Source: Neorhizobium alkalisoli
GTDB taxonomy: Bacteria > Pseudomonadota > Alphaproteobacteria > Rhizobiales > Rhizobiaceae
Reading direction: 5' to 3'
NCBI RefSeq assembly: GCF_002968635.1
Contig: NZ_PVBN01000009.1
Coordinates: 186,001-250,000, forward strand
DNA: 64,000 bases
Made by a program: the position numbers and the translations under genes. Below are positions 54,033 through 62,564 of this stretch, piece after piece (position 1 is the stretch's first letter; every line of letters starts with the position of its first letter). The notes under the pieces were generated by a model, which saw only the letters and a program-made list of their open reading frames with translations, did not search any database and was not told the origin of the DNA.

Positions 54033-55031
54033 ATGCGCCGCAGTTTCTTTTGTATCGACTCCCATACCTGCGGCAACCCGGTGAGGCTGGTGGCCGGCGG
54101 CGGCCCCCTCCTTCCACATCTGCCGATCGCAGAGCGCCGCGACATCTTTGTTCGTGAGCACGACTGGATCCGCCAGGCATTGATGTTCGAACCTCGTGGT
54201 CACGACATCATGTCGGGTGCGATCATCTATCCCGCCTATCGAGACGATTGCGATTTTGCGGTCATTTTCATCGAGGTCAGCGGATGTCTGCCGATGTGTG
54301 GCGCCGGCACGATCGGGCTGGTCACCGCCGCCATCGAAGAAGGACTTGTTACGCCACGAGTTCCGGGACAACTCTCGATAGAGACGCCTGCGGGAAAAGT
54401 TGACATCCAGTACGACAAGCAGGGCGAGTTCGTGCAATCCGTGCGCATGTTTAACGTCGCGAGTTACCTCCATGAAGCGGATCTGGAGGTTCATGTGCCG
54501 GGTCATGGCAGGCTTGTCGTCGATATCTCCTATGGTGGAAACTACTACGCGGTGGTCGAGCCGCAGGAGAATTGGAAAGGGCTCGATGGCATGTCGGCAA
54601 GCGACGTCGTTGATCTCAGCCGCCGGCTCCGCGACGCTCTCGCACCGATCTGCGATCCGGTCCATCCCGAAGACGAGAGAATAAGCGGCGTCCATCACGC
54701 GCTATGGTGCGACAAGCCGACGGACGACGGCGCCGATGGACGCGGGGCGGTGTTTTACGGAGACAAGGCCATCGACCGCTCGCCAGGCGGTACCGGAACC
54801 TCCGCGCGGATGGCGCAGCTCCATGGCAAGGGGCGCCTCAAAGTTGGGGAGGCCTACCGCCAGGAAAGCCTGATCGGCACCGTCTTTGAAGGACGGCTGG
54901 AAGCCGAGACGACGATCGGACGTTTTCCAGGCATCAAGCCAAGCATAGGCGGCTGGGCGCGGGTCATCGGCCACAACACGATATTCGTGGACGATCGAGA
55001 TCCATTGGCGCAGGGTTTCCAGATCAAATAG
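54033..55031 (+). CDS. Proline-racemase-family enzyme with altered active site
   Basis: A 332-residue member of the proline racemase / 4-hydroxyproline epimerase / trans-3-hydroxyproline dehydratase family: CIDSHTCGNPVRLV start, MCGAGTIG (Cys89) and DRSPGGTGTSAR. In racemases and epimerases the second motif is DRSPCGTGTS, and its Cys is one of two acid-base residues; dehydratases have Thr there. Here the residue is Gly252 (GGC). The usual His in MCGH is Ala91. So Cys89 remains but its partner is missing, which should prevent normal two-base epimerisation. Neighbouring genes (ProC-like reductase, oxidases, DapA-like enzyme) point to a proline-like substrate. Altered reaction or loss of activity are both possible. 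Confidence 0.88.
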   Translation: MRRSFFCIDSHTCGNPVRLVAGGGPLLPHLPIAERRDIFVREHDWIRQALMFEPRGHDIMSGAIIYPAYRDDCDFAVIFIEVSGCLPMCGAGTIGLVTAAIEEGLVTPRVPGQLSIETPAGKVDIQYDKQGEFVQSVRMFNVASYLHEADLEVHVPGHGRLVVDISYGGNYYAVVEPQENWKGLDGMSASDVVDLSRRLRDALAPICDPVHPEDERISGVHHALWCDKPTDDGADGRGAVFYGDKAIDRSPGGTGTSARMAQLHGKGRLKVGEAYRQESLIGTVFEGRLEAETTIGRFPGIKPSIGGWARVIGHNTIFVDDRDPLAQGFQIK

Positions 55032-55042
55032 GAATGCGGGAT

Positions 55043-55861
55043 ATGGCAGACATCGGCCGGGTAGGAATAGTCGGAGGAGCCGGATGGCTCGGAACGGCAA
55101 TCGCCCGCGCGCTGCTGGATACCGGCACCGTTCCATCCGACAGGCTCACCTGCTCGTTCAGAAGCAGAAAGCCGGAGACGGCTCTGGCTTGCACATGGAC
55201 GCAGGATAACGCGCAACTCGCGGAGAATTCCGACGTCATCATCCTGTCCGTACGGCCAGCCGACTGGAGCGCAATAGAGATAAGCGCTGCCGGAAAACTT
55301 GTCGTCTCTGTCATGGCCGGAGTGCCCGTGGAAGCCATCAAGCGAAGAACCGGCAGTTCCCGCGTCGCCCGCGCCCTTCCGAACGCGGCAGCGGAGATCG
55401 GTTTTTCATACACCCCGTTCTTCGTTGATTCCTTAAACCCCGAGGATACAAACGCCATAGCGACCCTCTTTCGCAGTTGCGGCGCGGTCGATCAGGTGGA
55501 TTCCGAGAGCCATATCGACTACTTCACCGGGATGTCCGGCTCGGGAGCGGCGTTTCCCGCGCTGCTCGCCGATGCGATGATGAAGGACGCGTTAGCGCGA
55601 GGTGTGCCCGAAGAGCTGGCGCGCCGCGCCGCGCAGCAGGTCCTGATCGGAGCCGGGCGGCTGCAGGAACACAATGGGTCGTCTCCCTCTGAGACGGTCA
55701 GGTCGTTCGTGGACTACAAGGGCACGACAGCCGCTGCCATAGTCGCAATGCAGGAAAATGGATTCTATGACACGGTCGCGGCCGGGTTACAGGCGGCATT
55801 CCAAACAGTGCGGACGCTGCAGGAGGCAAACTCCGATGGAAACGAAAATGAAGTCGAATAG
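55043..55861 (+). CDS. Pyrroline-5-carboxylate-reductase-like protein (ProC family)
   Basis: A 272-residue NAD(P)-dependent reductase: Rossmann start VGIVGGAGWLGTAIARALL, NAD-binding SVRPADW and VVSVMAG, a helical dimer domain with FTGMSGSGAAFPALLADAM (GSGPAY in true ProC) and the late DYKGTTAAAI. These show the ProC family with changed active-site residues (P to A, Y to F). It would reduce a cyclic imine (pyrroline-2- or -5-carboxylate or a derivative) or act in reverse. I start at the second ATG, 9 nt after AGGA. It is coupled to the racemase-family gene (11 bp) and overlaps the AraC gene by 26 bp. Confidence 0.85.
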   Translation: MADIGRVGIVGGAGWLGTAIARALLDTGTVPSDRLTCSFRSRKPETALACTWTQDNAQLAENSDVIILSVRPADWSAIEISAAGKLVVSVMAGVPVEAIKRRTGSSRVARALPNAAAEIGFSYTPFFVDSLNPEDTNAIATLFRSCGAVDQVDSESHIDYFTGMSGSGAAFPALLADAMMKDALARGVPEELARRAAQQVLIGAGRLQEHNGSSPSETVRSFVDYKGTTAAAIVAMQENGFYDTVAAGLQAAFQTVRTLQEANSDGNENEVE

Positions 55862-56837
55862 CGGGGCCTCCACGGTCGATCGATTGAAAATCGGCTTCGT
55901 GCTCGCCCGCTCCTTTACGCTCTCGGCATTTGCCTTGTTTGTCGACACCTTGCGGCTTGCCAGCGACGAAGCCGATAAATCAGGGCGAGTCTTGGCCGAT
56001 TGGCAGGTTCTGGGAAGCACCCGGCACCTGATCACATCCAGTTGCGGTGTTCAGGTCGCACCAACATCCGATTTCGTGGATCCCGGCGAATTCAACTACC
56101 TCGTCGTTGTCGGCGGCCTGTTGAACGGCACGCAGCCGGTCGACGATCAGACGATCGCCTACCTCAAGAAGGCAGCCGCCAAAAAGGTCCCCTTGATCGG
56201 GGTTTGCACAGGAACGTTCATTCTCGCTGAAGCTGGTCTGATGAAAAATCACCAGACTTGCGTGAGCTGGCTTCACTATCCTGCTTTTCGCGAGCGCTTC
56301 CCTGATCACGAAGTCCGAGCCGACCGGATATTCAACCTCGATCGCAACAGGGGATCCTGCGCCGGAGGCAGCAGCTCGGCAGACATGGCCGCGTCGATCG
56401 TCAGACGCCACATCAGCAAAGAGGCGGAGAGAAACGCGCTGGACGTGCTGCAGATCGACAAGGCGCGCTCAGCTCTCGATATACAGCCGCGCAGGCCCCT
56501 TTCCATCGAATGTGACGATCCGCGGCTCAGGGCGGTTCTCATCATGATGGAAAACCACATCGACAGCATGATCCCCCTTGACGACCTGGCGGCATCGGTC
56601 GGCCTGTCGCGACGGCAACTGGAGCGCCTCTTCGCAAAGAACGCGATGAGTTCTCCAGGACACGTCTACACGCGCCTCCGTTTGGAGCGGGCAAGGCAGA
56701 TGCTGATCCAGACAAAGGCTCCGCTGATCGAGATCGCCATGGAAATCGGCTTCGAAAACGCCTCTCATTTCGGAAAGCTGTTTCGAAAGACCTATGGCCA
56801 GACACCGGCTCAATTGAGAGCCGCAAACGCGAGCTGA
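55836..56837 (+). CDS. AraC-family regulator with GATase1 (DJ-1/PfpI) domain
   Basis: A 333-residue regulator of the GlxA/GbdR/CdhR kind. The DJ-1/PfpI-like sensor (residues about 15-190) has the nucleophile-elbow Cys124 in IGVCTGTFILAEAG. The C-terminal AraC DNA-binding domain (about 230-330) has LAASVGLSRRQLERLF and IAMEIGFENASHFGKLFRKTYGQTPAQLR (core ENASHFGKLFRK). Such regulators sense glycine betaine, carnitine, arginine or related amines and activate their degradation genes. AGGAGG lies 9 nt before the ATG. As last gene of the ABC/racemase operon it fits a betaine-like inducer. Confidence 0.88.
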   Translation: METKMKSNSGASTVDRLKIGFVLARSFTLSAFALFVDTLRLASDEADKSGRVLADWQVLGSTRHLITSSCGVQVAPTSDFVDPGEFNYLVVVGGLLNGTQPVDDQTIAYLKKAAAKKVPLIGVCTGTFILAEAGLMKNHQTCVSWLHYPAFRERFPDHEVRADRIFNLDRNRGSCAGGSSSADMAASIVRRHISKEAERNALDVLQIDKARSALDIQPRRPLSIECDDPRLRAVLIMMENHIDSMIPLDDLAASVGLSRRQLERLFAKNAMSSPGHVYTRLRLERARQMLIQTKAPLIEIAMEIGFENASHFGKLFRKTYGQTPAQLRAANAS

Positions 56838-56931
56838 CTTGCAGCAGTTCGTCTTTCCATTTTCCCCAGACGGCGGAAAACTGCGTCGCGGCGGATCCTA
56901 CACGCTCAGTGGCAAGAACAAAGGCGATGTT

Positions 56932-58257
56932 TCAGAAGTCCGCAACCTTGCCCCACGCGGATCGCAGCAATCGGCTGGGATGGTACGGACGCGGATCGAC
57001 GATCGGATTGGCCCCCGTGGCAACGTCGGCGATCAGATGACCGGCGCCGGGCCCGATGCCGAATCCATGGCCACTGAAGCCTGCGGCCAGGATGAAACCT
57101 GGAATATCGGGAATCTCTCCGATTGCCGGAACGCCGTCGGGCGTCGAGTCGATATAACCGGCCCACGCGGCGGTGATGCGGCGGCCCTTGAGACCTGGCA
57201 GCATTTCCACGGCGCGATCATGAGTTAATTTGATTGTACTGCGATTGACGGCAGGGTCCAGAATTCGCAGCCGTTCCATCGGTGTCGGGCGGTCGAGACG
57301 CCATCGCGACAGACTTTCATGGCCGCTGCGAACACCCTCCAGGCCGCCGGGCGAAAGGCTGCGCCAACGGCGGATGAACATCGGCAGGAATTGGGTGGCG
57401 AAGCGCATCTGCTGACCCGTGGGGTCGACACGGCCGCGGCCGCTGATGGCAAGGGTATGGCTGCCATCGCCGCGGCGCGTGACGGAAACGCGGGCCGTGT
57501 GGAGCGCATCGGGAATGTCGCCTTCGCCGGGGGCTATCGAAAGGATAGAGGAGCGGATTGAGGCCTGCGGAAAAGAGATCCCGAGCTGGCGGCAGAAGGA
57601 AGAGGCCCAGGCGCCGCCGGAGAGGATCGCGATCTTCGTCCGGATCGTTCCTCGCTCGGTGACGACGGCGGAGAGCTTTCCCGCTTCGAGTTCAAGTCCC
57701 CGGGCGGCGCAATTCTGAAGCACGCATCCACCAAGTTTCAAAATCGCGCGGGCCACCGCAGGCGCAGCATTGGCCGGGTCGGCAATACCGTCGCTGGGCG
57801 AAAATACTCCACCCCTCCAGATCCGGCCGGTAGCCTTACCGCGCTCGCTTGCCGCGGCACTGTCGAGCATGTGGGTAGTAACACCAACGGTTCGCGCGAA
57901 ATCCCGCCACCGCGCCCAACCGGCGAGTTCTTCTTCATCGTCGCTGAGATAGAGGAGGCCGCAGCGTCGGAAGCCAGTATCCTCACCGGTCTCTCTGGCG
58001 AACTGCTCCCAAAGATCAAGGCTCTTCGTCGCCATCGGCAATTCCCGCGCGTCGCGGTTCTGTTGCCGGCACCAGCCCCAATTGCGGCTGGATTGTTCGG
58101 CCCCGACATAGCCTTTCTCGACAAGCGCCACCTTTAAACCGCGCTTTGCCATGTAATAGGCCGCGAAAACCCCGATTATGCCGCCCCCGATGACGACCGC
58201 ATCGGCAGACGGCGGCAATTCGGCCGAAGTTTTCACGAGCGTTAACGGTGCGGGCAT
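56932..58257 (-). CDS. FAD-dependent oxidoreductase (D-amino-acid-oxidase family)
   Basis: A 441-residue flavoprotein. VVIGGGIIGVFAAYYMAKRG binds ADP; EQSSRNWGWCRQQNRDARELP is the FAD-side loop typical of a bacterial subgroup often called D-amino-acid or hydroxyproline dehydrogenases. A C-terminal FAD region ends in GFSGHGFGIGPGAGHLIAD (core SGHGFGIGPG). It oxidises an amino acid or N-methyl amino acid. A ribosome site (CTAGGAGATC) precedes the ATG. It is convergent with the AraC gene, divergent from the Lrp gene and probably under its control. Confidence 0.87.
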   Translation of the reverse strand: MPAPLTLVKTSAELPPSADAVVIGGGIIGVFAAYYMAKRGLKVALVEKGYVGAEQSSRNWGWCRQQNRDARELPMATKSLDLWEQFARETGEDTGFRRCGLLYLSDDEEELAGWARWRDFARTVGVTTHMLDSAAASERGKATGRIWRGGVFSPSDGIADPANAAPAVARAILKLGGCVLQNCAARGLELEAGKLSAVVTERGTIRTKIAILSGGAWASSFCRQLGISFPQASIRSSILSIAPGEGDIPDALHTARVSVTRRGDGSHTLAISGRGRVDPTGQQMRFATQFLPMFIRRWRSLSPGGLEGVRSGHESLSRWRLDRPTPMERLRILDPAVNRSTIKLTHDRAVEMLPGLKGRRITAAWAGYIDSTPDGVPAIGEIPDIPGFILAAGFSGHGFGIGPGAGHLIADVATGANPIVDPRPYHPSRLLRSAWGKVADF

Positions 58258-58477
58258 GTCCTTGATCTCCTAGCTGTTAGGAGCATAGCCTTTCGAATCC
58301 GTGTGGGTTGCTGGACATAATCCAGAAGCAGCAGAAGATTCTGTACGGCTTCGCCAATGAAGCCGATCGTGCCGAACATATTGCCGCAAGATGAGCTACA
58401 ATCCTCGCGGTTTACTTCCAGGCATCTCCGCAGCATAAAATGCGGCTCGGAAGGCCGGGCAACGGAAAGACGCAGAT
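58258..58477. promoter_or_regulatory. Divergent promoter region, FAD oxidase / Lrp gene
   Basis: About 220 bp between divergent genes. It must hold both promoters and probably Lrp-type sites. I find no exact palindrome of the Lrp type long enough to mark a site. Confidence 0.4.
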
Positions 58478-58954
58478 ATGAAACTCGATCGTATCGATAT
58501 CAAGATCCTGCACGAACTTCAGAAAAACGGCCGGATCACCAATGTCGAGTTGGCGGAAGTGGTGAACCTGTCCCCCAGCCCTTGTCTCATGCGTGTCAAG
58601 AAACTGCAGCAGGAAGGCTATATCGGCGGATATTCGGCACAGATCAACGTCGGCAAGCTTGGACAGACGCTGACCGTATTTACCGAAATCACACTGAAGA
58701 ACCATAGGCAGATCGATTTCGCCCGTTTCCTGGCGGCGGTGGAAAAGGTCGATCAGGTCATCGAATGCCATCTGGTTTCGGGAGGCTATGACTACCTTGT
58801 GAAGTTCATTACCGCCGGGATCGGCGAATATCAGACGATCATGGAACGGCTGACCGACATGGATATCGGCATCGACAAGTATTTCAGTTTTGTGGTGCTG
58901 AAATCGCCGATCGTGAAAACCCACATGCCCCTGACAAGTCTATTTCCGCTTTGA
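58478..58954 (+). CDS. Lrp/AsnC-family regulator
   Basis: A 158-residue feast/famine regulator: N-terminal helix-turn-helix (LDRIDIKILHELQKNGRITNVELAEVVNLSPSPCLMRVKKLQQEGYI, core residues 2-47) and the RAM effector domain (about 65-155, FTEITLKNHRQIDFARFLAAV; VSGGYDYLVKF). Lrp proteins of this size usually control one adjacent amino-acid gene and bind that amino acid. The divergent FAD oxidase is the likely target. It is convergent with the peptide ABC operon. Confidence 0.92.
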   Translation: MKLDRIDIKILHELQKNGRITNVELAEVVNLSPSPCLMRVKKLQQEGYIGGYSAQINVGKLGQTLTVFTEITLKNHRQIDFARFLAAVEKVDQVIECHLVSGGYDYLVKFITAGIGEYQTIMERLTDMDIGIDKYFSFVVLKSPIVKTHMPLTSLFPL

Positions 58955-58974
58955 TTCAGGTGAATGAATTTTGG

Positions 58975-60630
58975 TCAACGGTGCCCGTATTCACGCACCA
59001 GCTCCTTATCCAGCTGTAGGCTGTCCAGCCAGGACGGATCGAGCTTCGGGACTGAGGAAAAGAGCAGTTTCGAATAAGGATGTTTCGGGGTTTTCAATTG
59101 AGCCGGCGTGATCTCTTCGACTTTGCGACCATCGTACATCACGACAATCTCGTCACATATGGCCTCGACGACAGACAGGTCGTGGCTGATGAAGATGTAG
59201 GAGAGTGAGAGTTCCCGCTGCAATTCCTTCAAAAGATCGATCACCGCAGCAGCGACAACGGTGTCGAGAGCCGAGGTGATCTCGTCGCACAGGATGAGCT
59301 TCGGTTCGGCGGCAAGCGCCCGCGCGAAATTGACACGCTGCTTCTGCCCGCCGGAAAGCTCCGCCGGGCGGCGATGGCGAAGTGCTTTCGGCAACTTGAC
59401 CATGTCGAGCAATTGGTCGATGCGGATATCGCGAGCCTTGCCTTTCATGCCATGATAAAAGTTGAGTGGCCGACCGATGATATCTTCAATCGACTTTGCA
59501 GGGTTGAGCGCGGTGTCGGCATATTGAAAGACGATCTGCAGTTCCCGCAATTGGTCGCGAGTGCGTGACCGGGCCGAACGCGGCAGTTCCTGCCCGTCGA
59601 AAACAAGTCGGCCCGCCGAAGCGGGTAAGATCCCGGCAATCGCTCGGGCAAGGGTTGATTTGCCGCAGCCGGATTCACCGATGATGCCGAGGTTACGACC
59701 TTTCTCAACGCGAAGGCTCGCCTCCTGAACGGCACGCACCATTGGCAGTCCGTCCGGCTGCACGGGGCCGTAGCCGGCGAGTAATCCACTGACTTCCAAA
59801 AGTGGCTTTCGCTCCTGTGCCGCCGCATCATCATCAACACGGCGCTTGGGTTCGAAAGCGGCCAGAAGTTCGCGCGTATACGGATGTTCAGCACGAGAGA
59901 GGATGTCGGCTGTGGTGCCGACTTCCTGCACCTCGCCGCCGCGCAGGACTACGATGCGGTCGGCGATCTGGGCGACAACTGCGAGGTCGTGGGATACATA
60001 AACCCCGGCAATGCCGCCCTTTTTCATCACGGACTTGAAGGCGCGCAGAACCTCGATTTGAGTTGTGACATCGAGCGCAGTCGTCGGTTCGTCGAAGATG
60101 ACGAGTTTCGGATCGCCGATAAGTGCCATCGCGGCGGCTAGGCGTTGTAACTGTCCGCCCGATACCTGGTGCGGATAGCGGCTGCCGATATGCTCCGGAT
60201 CCGGCAGTGACAAAGCGCGGAACAGCTCCACCGCCTTTTGCCTGGCTTCATCGGGCGGCATCAGCCGATGGATGCGAGTAACCTCGATGACCTGGTCGAT
60301 GATACGCTTAGCAGGGTTGAACGACGCCGCGGCCGATTGCGGAACGTACGAGACCGAGGTGCCGCGGACCGATGCCCGCTCCCGCTCGGTGAGCGCTACC
60401 ATGTCCTTTCCTGCCACCCTTACACTGCCGCCGGAAATGCGACAGCCGGTTCGTGCGTGGCCCAGAAGCGTCAATGCAATCGTGGTCTTGCCCGAGCCGC
60501 TTTCGCCGATCAGGGCCACCATTTCGCCTGGCGCGACATCAAGGCTCACACCCTTGATGATTTCGACGCGGCGGCCGGAATCGGTGGTTGCCTCAACCTT
60601 CAGATCACGGATTTCAGCAAGGTTTTCCAT
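58975..60630 (-). CDS. Dipeptide/oligopeptide ABC ATPase, two domains fused (DppD-DppF)
   Basis: A 551-residue protein with two ATPase domains. Domain 1 (about 1-260): Walker A GESGSGKTT, signature VSGGQLQR, Walker B LVIFDEPTTALD. Domain 2 (about 280-540): GESGCGKST, LSGGQKQR, LILCDEITSALD. In most peptide importers these are two separate genes; the fused form is common in rhizobial nickel/peptide systems. Its ATG overlaps the stop of the permease gene (TAATG). It is the last gene of the importer operon. Confidence 0.92.
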   Translation of the reverse strand: MENLAEIRDLKVEATTDSGRRVEIIKGVSLDVAPGEMVALIGESGSGKTTIALTLLGHARTGCRISGGSVRVAGKDMVALTERERASVRGTSVSYVPQSAAASFNPAKRIIDQVIEVTRIHRLMPPDEARQKAVELFRALSLPDPEHIGSRYPHQVSGGQLQRLAAAMALIGDPKLVIFDEPTTALDVTTQIEVLRAFKSVMKKGGIAGVYVSHDLAVVAQIADRIVVLRGGEVQEVGTTADILSRAEHPYTRELLAAFEPKRRVDDDAAAQERKPLLEVSGLLAGYGPVQPDGLPMVRAVQEASLRVEKGRNLGIIGESGCGKSTLARAIAGILPASAGRLVFDGQELPRSARSRTRDQLRELQIVFQYADTALNPAKSIEDIIGRPLNFYHGMKGKARDIRIDQLLDMVKLPKALRHRRPAELSGGQKQRVNFARALAAEPKLILCDEITSALDTVVAAAVIDLLKELQRELSLSYIFISHDLSVVEAICDEIVVMYDGRKVEEITPAQLKTPKHPYSKLLFSSVPKLDPSWLDSLQLDKELVREYGHR

Positions 60631-61472
60631 TACGCGCTCCGGTCACGAATTTTTTTCGGGAGATTGTCGATCAGCAGGTTGACGCTGATGGTGAGGCTTG
60701 CAATCGCCAGAGACGGCACAATGACTGCGGGCGCGCCGAAAGGCAGACCTCCGACATTTTCATGAACCAGCGCACCCCAGTCCGCATAGGGCGGCTGCAC
60801 GCCGAGGCCAAGGAAGGAGAGGCCCGACAGCAGCAGTACGACGAAGACAAATCGGATACCGAGATCGGCCAGGATCGGGCCGATGATGTTGGGCAAGATT
60901 TCCGAGCCGATCATGTAGAAAATGCCCTCACCTCGTGTGCGGGCAACGGTAATGAAGTCCATCGTGTTGATGTTGACGGCAAGCGCACGGGCGAAGCGAT
61001 AGGCGCCCGGCGTGTAGATTACCGCAAGGGTGACGACCAGCACGCTGATCGACGATCCGACTGCTGCGACGACCACGAGACCCGAAAGCTTGCTGGGGAT
61101 AGAGTTCATCGCGTCGAGGACGCGGCTCAACACCGTATCGAACCAGCCGCCGACAACAGCTGCCGTCATACCGAGTACAACGCCACAGAAGCAGGCAATC
61201 GATACGGCAGCCAGTGAAATACCAACCGTATAACGCGCTCCCATGAGGACGCGTGAGAGCATGTCCCGGCCAAGATAGTCGGAGCCAAGCCACAACTCGT
61301 TGCTCATCGGACCGAAATAGTCTTCGTCGACGATCTCCCCGACGGGGTGTGGAACAATATGCGGCGCGATCAACGCGATGGTTGCCCAAAAAAGAATGAT
61401 GGACAGACCAATCATGCCAATCCAGTTGAAGCTGTAACCGAACTTTTGCGAAAGCGTGCTCGATGGGGTCAT
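60630..61472 (-). CDS. Peptide ABC permease, DppC type
   Basis: A 280-residue permease with an N-terminal helix, a periplasmic stretch with GSDYLGRDMLSRVLMGARYTVGISL (DppC signature core GSDYLGRDMLSR) and about 5 further helices, including the EAA-type coupling loop ARTRGEGIFYMIGSEILPN. I start at the ATG of TPSSTLSQ; the 154 codons upstream in this frame lie on top of the DppB gene and are out-of-frame noise. It begins 2 bp after the DppB-type stop. Confidence 0.9.
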   Translation of the reverse strand: MTPSSTLSQKFGYSFNWIGMIGLSIILFWATIALIAPHIVPHPVGEIVDEDYFGPMSNELWLGSDYLGRDMLSRVLMGARYTVGISLAAVSIACFCGVVLGMTAAVVGGWFDTVLSRVLDAMNSIPSKLSGLVVVAAVGSSISVLVVTLAVIYTPGAYRFARALAVNINTMDFITVARTRGEGIFYMIGSEILPNIIGPILADLGIRFVFVVLLLSGLSFLGLGVQPPYADWGALVHENVGGLPFGAPAVIVPSLAIASLTISVNLLIDNLPKKIRDRSA

Positions 61473-61474
61473 GG

Positions 61475-62425
61475 TCAGCGAAGCCTCGGATTGGCAAGAA
61501 TGGCCACGATGTCTGCGAGCGTGATGAGCGTCAGGTAGCCGAAGCAGAAAATCATGGCGCAAGACTGAATGAGCGGCAGGTCGCGGGTCGAGACGCCGTC
61601 GACCATCAGCTTGGCAATGCCGGGATAGTTGAAGATCGTCTCGACAATGATCACGCCGCCTACAAGATAGGAGAGAGAAAGGGCAACCGCGTTGACGATC
61701 GGACCAACGGCATTCGGCAAGGCATGACGCAGAACCATCCTGGGACGCGAGGCGCCCTTCAGGAGTGCCGTCTCCACGTATGGGGTGTTGATGGTGTCGA
61801 TGACGGCGGCACGCGTCATACGGATCATCTGTGCCGACACGACAAAGGTAAGGCTGATGACCGGCATGGCATAGATTTTCAAGATCTGCCAAATTGAGGT
61901 GACATCGCTTGCGATGGAAAGCGCGGGCAGCCATTTGAGATAGACCGAAAAAACCAGCACGGCAGAGGTCGCAACCACGAACTCGGGGATCGAGATAACA
62001 CCGATGGTAAAGATCGTAACGATGCGATCGTAGAGGGAGCCCTGGAACATCGCGGCTGTGATCCCCAGCGTCAGCGCCAACGGGACCGAAATCAGCGTGG
62101 TGATACCGGCAAGCCTCATCGTATTGACAAAGCGACCGCCGATCAGATCCGCCACCGCGACATTGTTCACATAGGAAGTTCCAAGATCCCCGCTTAGCAA
62201 TCCTGAGAGCCAGTGCAGGAAACGCACCAGTGCAGGTTCATCGAGATGCATCGCTGTTCGCAGGCCCGCAACCGCCTCGGGCGTTGCGGCCTGACCAAGC
62301 AGGATCGTCGCAGTGTCGCCGGGCAACATCGCCGTGGCGAAGAAAACCGCGAAGGAGACAATCAGAAGCGTCAGGGCGGCGATGAGCAGCCTAACCGTGA
62401 CGAGATTGACGATATATGTGCTCAA
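61475..62425 (-). CDS. Peptide ABC permease, DppB type
   Basis: A 316-residue permease of the DppB family: first helix TVRLLIAALTLLIVSFAVFF, then ATAMLPGDTATILLGQAAT, the LSGDLGTSYV signature and the coupling loop MTRAAVIDTINTPYVETALLKGASRPRM (core DTINTPYVETALLKGA). A TTG start has GGGAGG 7 nt upstream; an ATG ten codons earlier has no ribosome site. A strong hairpin separates it from the solute-binding protein gene. Confidence 0.88.
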   Translation of the reverse strand: MSTYIVNLVTVRLLIAALTLLIVSFAVFFATAMLPGDTATILLGQAATPEAVAGLRTAMHLDEPALVRFLHWLSGLLSGDLGTSYVNNVAVADLIGGRFVNTMRLAGITTLISVPLALTLGITAAMFQGSLYDRIVTIFTIGVISIPEFVVATSAVLVFSVYLKWLPALSIASDVTSIWQILKIYAMPVISLTFVVSAQMIRMTRAAVIDTINTPYVETALLKGASRPRMVLRHALPNAVGPIVNAVALSLSYLVGGVIIVETIFNYPGIAKLMVDGVSTRDLPLIQSCAMIFCFGYLTLITLADIVAILANPRLR

Positions 62426-62523
62426 GACAAGCCCTCCCTCTGGATGGAGCTTCATGTGACTGCAACGCCGTGACAGCAGGGTATTTTACTGGACCATGGC
62501 GAGAGATCCTATTCCGCCGGCTG

Positions 62524-62557
62524 GCGCGGGAAGGCCGGAGGAAAAACCTTCCCGCGC
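62524..62557 (-). terminator. Intercistronic hairpin between solute-binding protein and permease genes
   Basis: An 11-bp perfect stem (GCGCGGGAAGG / CCTTCCCGCGC) 8 nt past the solute-binding protein stop. In such operons a hairpin here lowers permease expression relative to the binding protein or protects the upstream mRNA. Confidence 0.6.
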
Positions 62558-62564
62558 AGGGTCG

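Noticed and set aside
58975-60630. Fused ATPase as an artefact of two genes read through a missing stop
   Set aside because: The linker is continuous in frame and such DppDF fusions are common in related importers.
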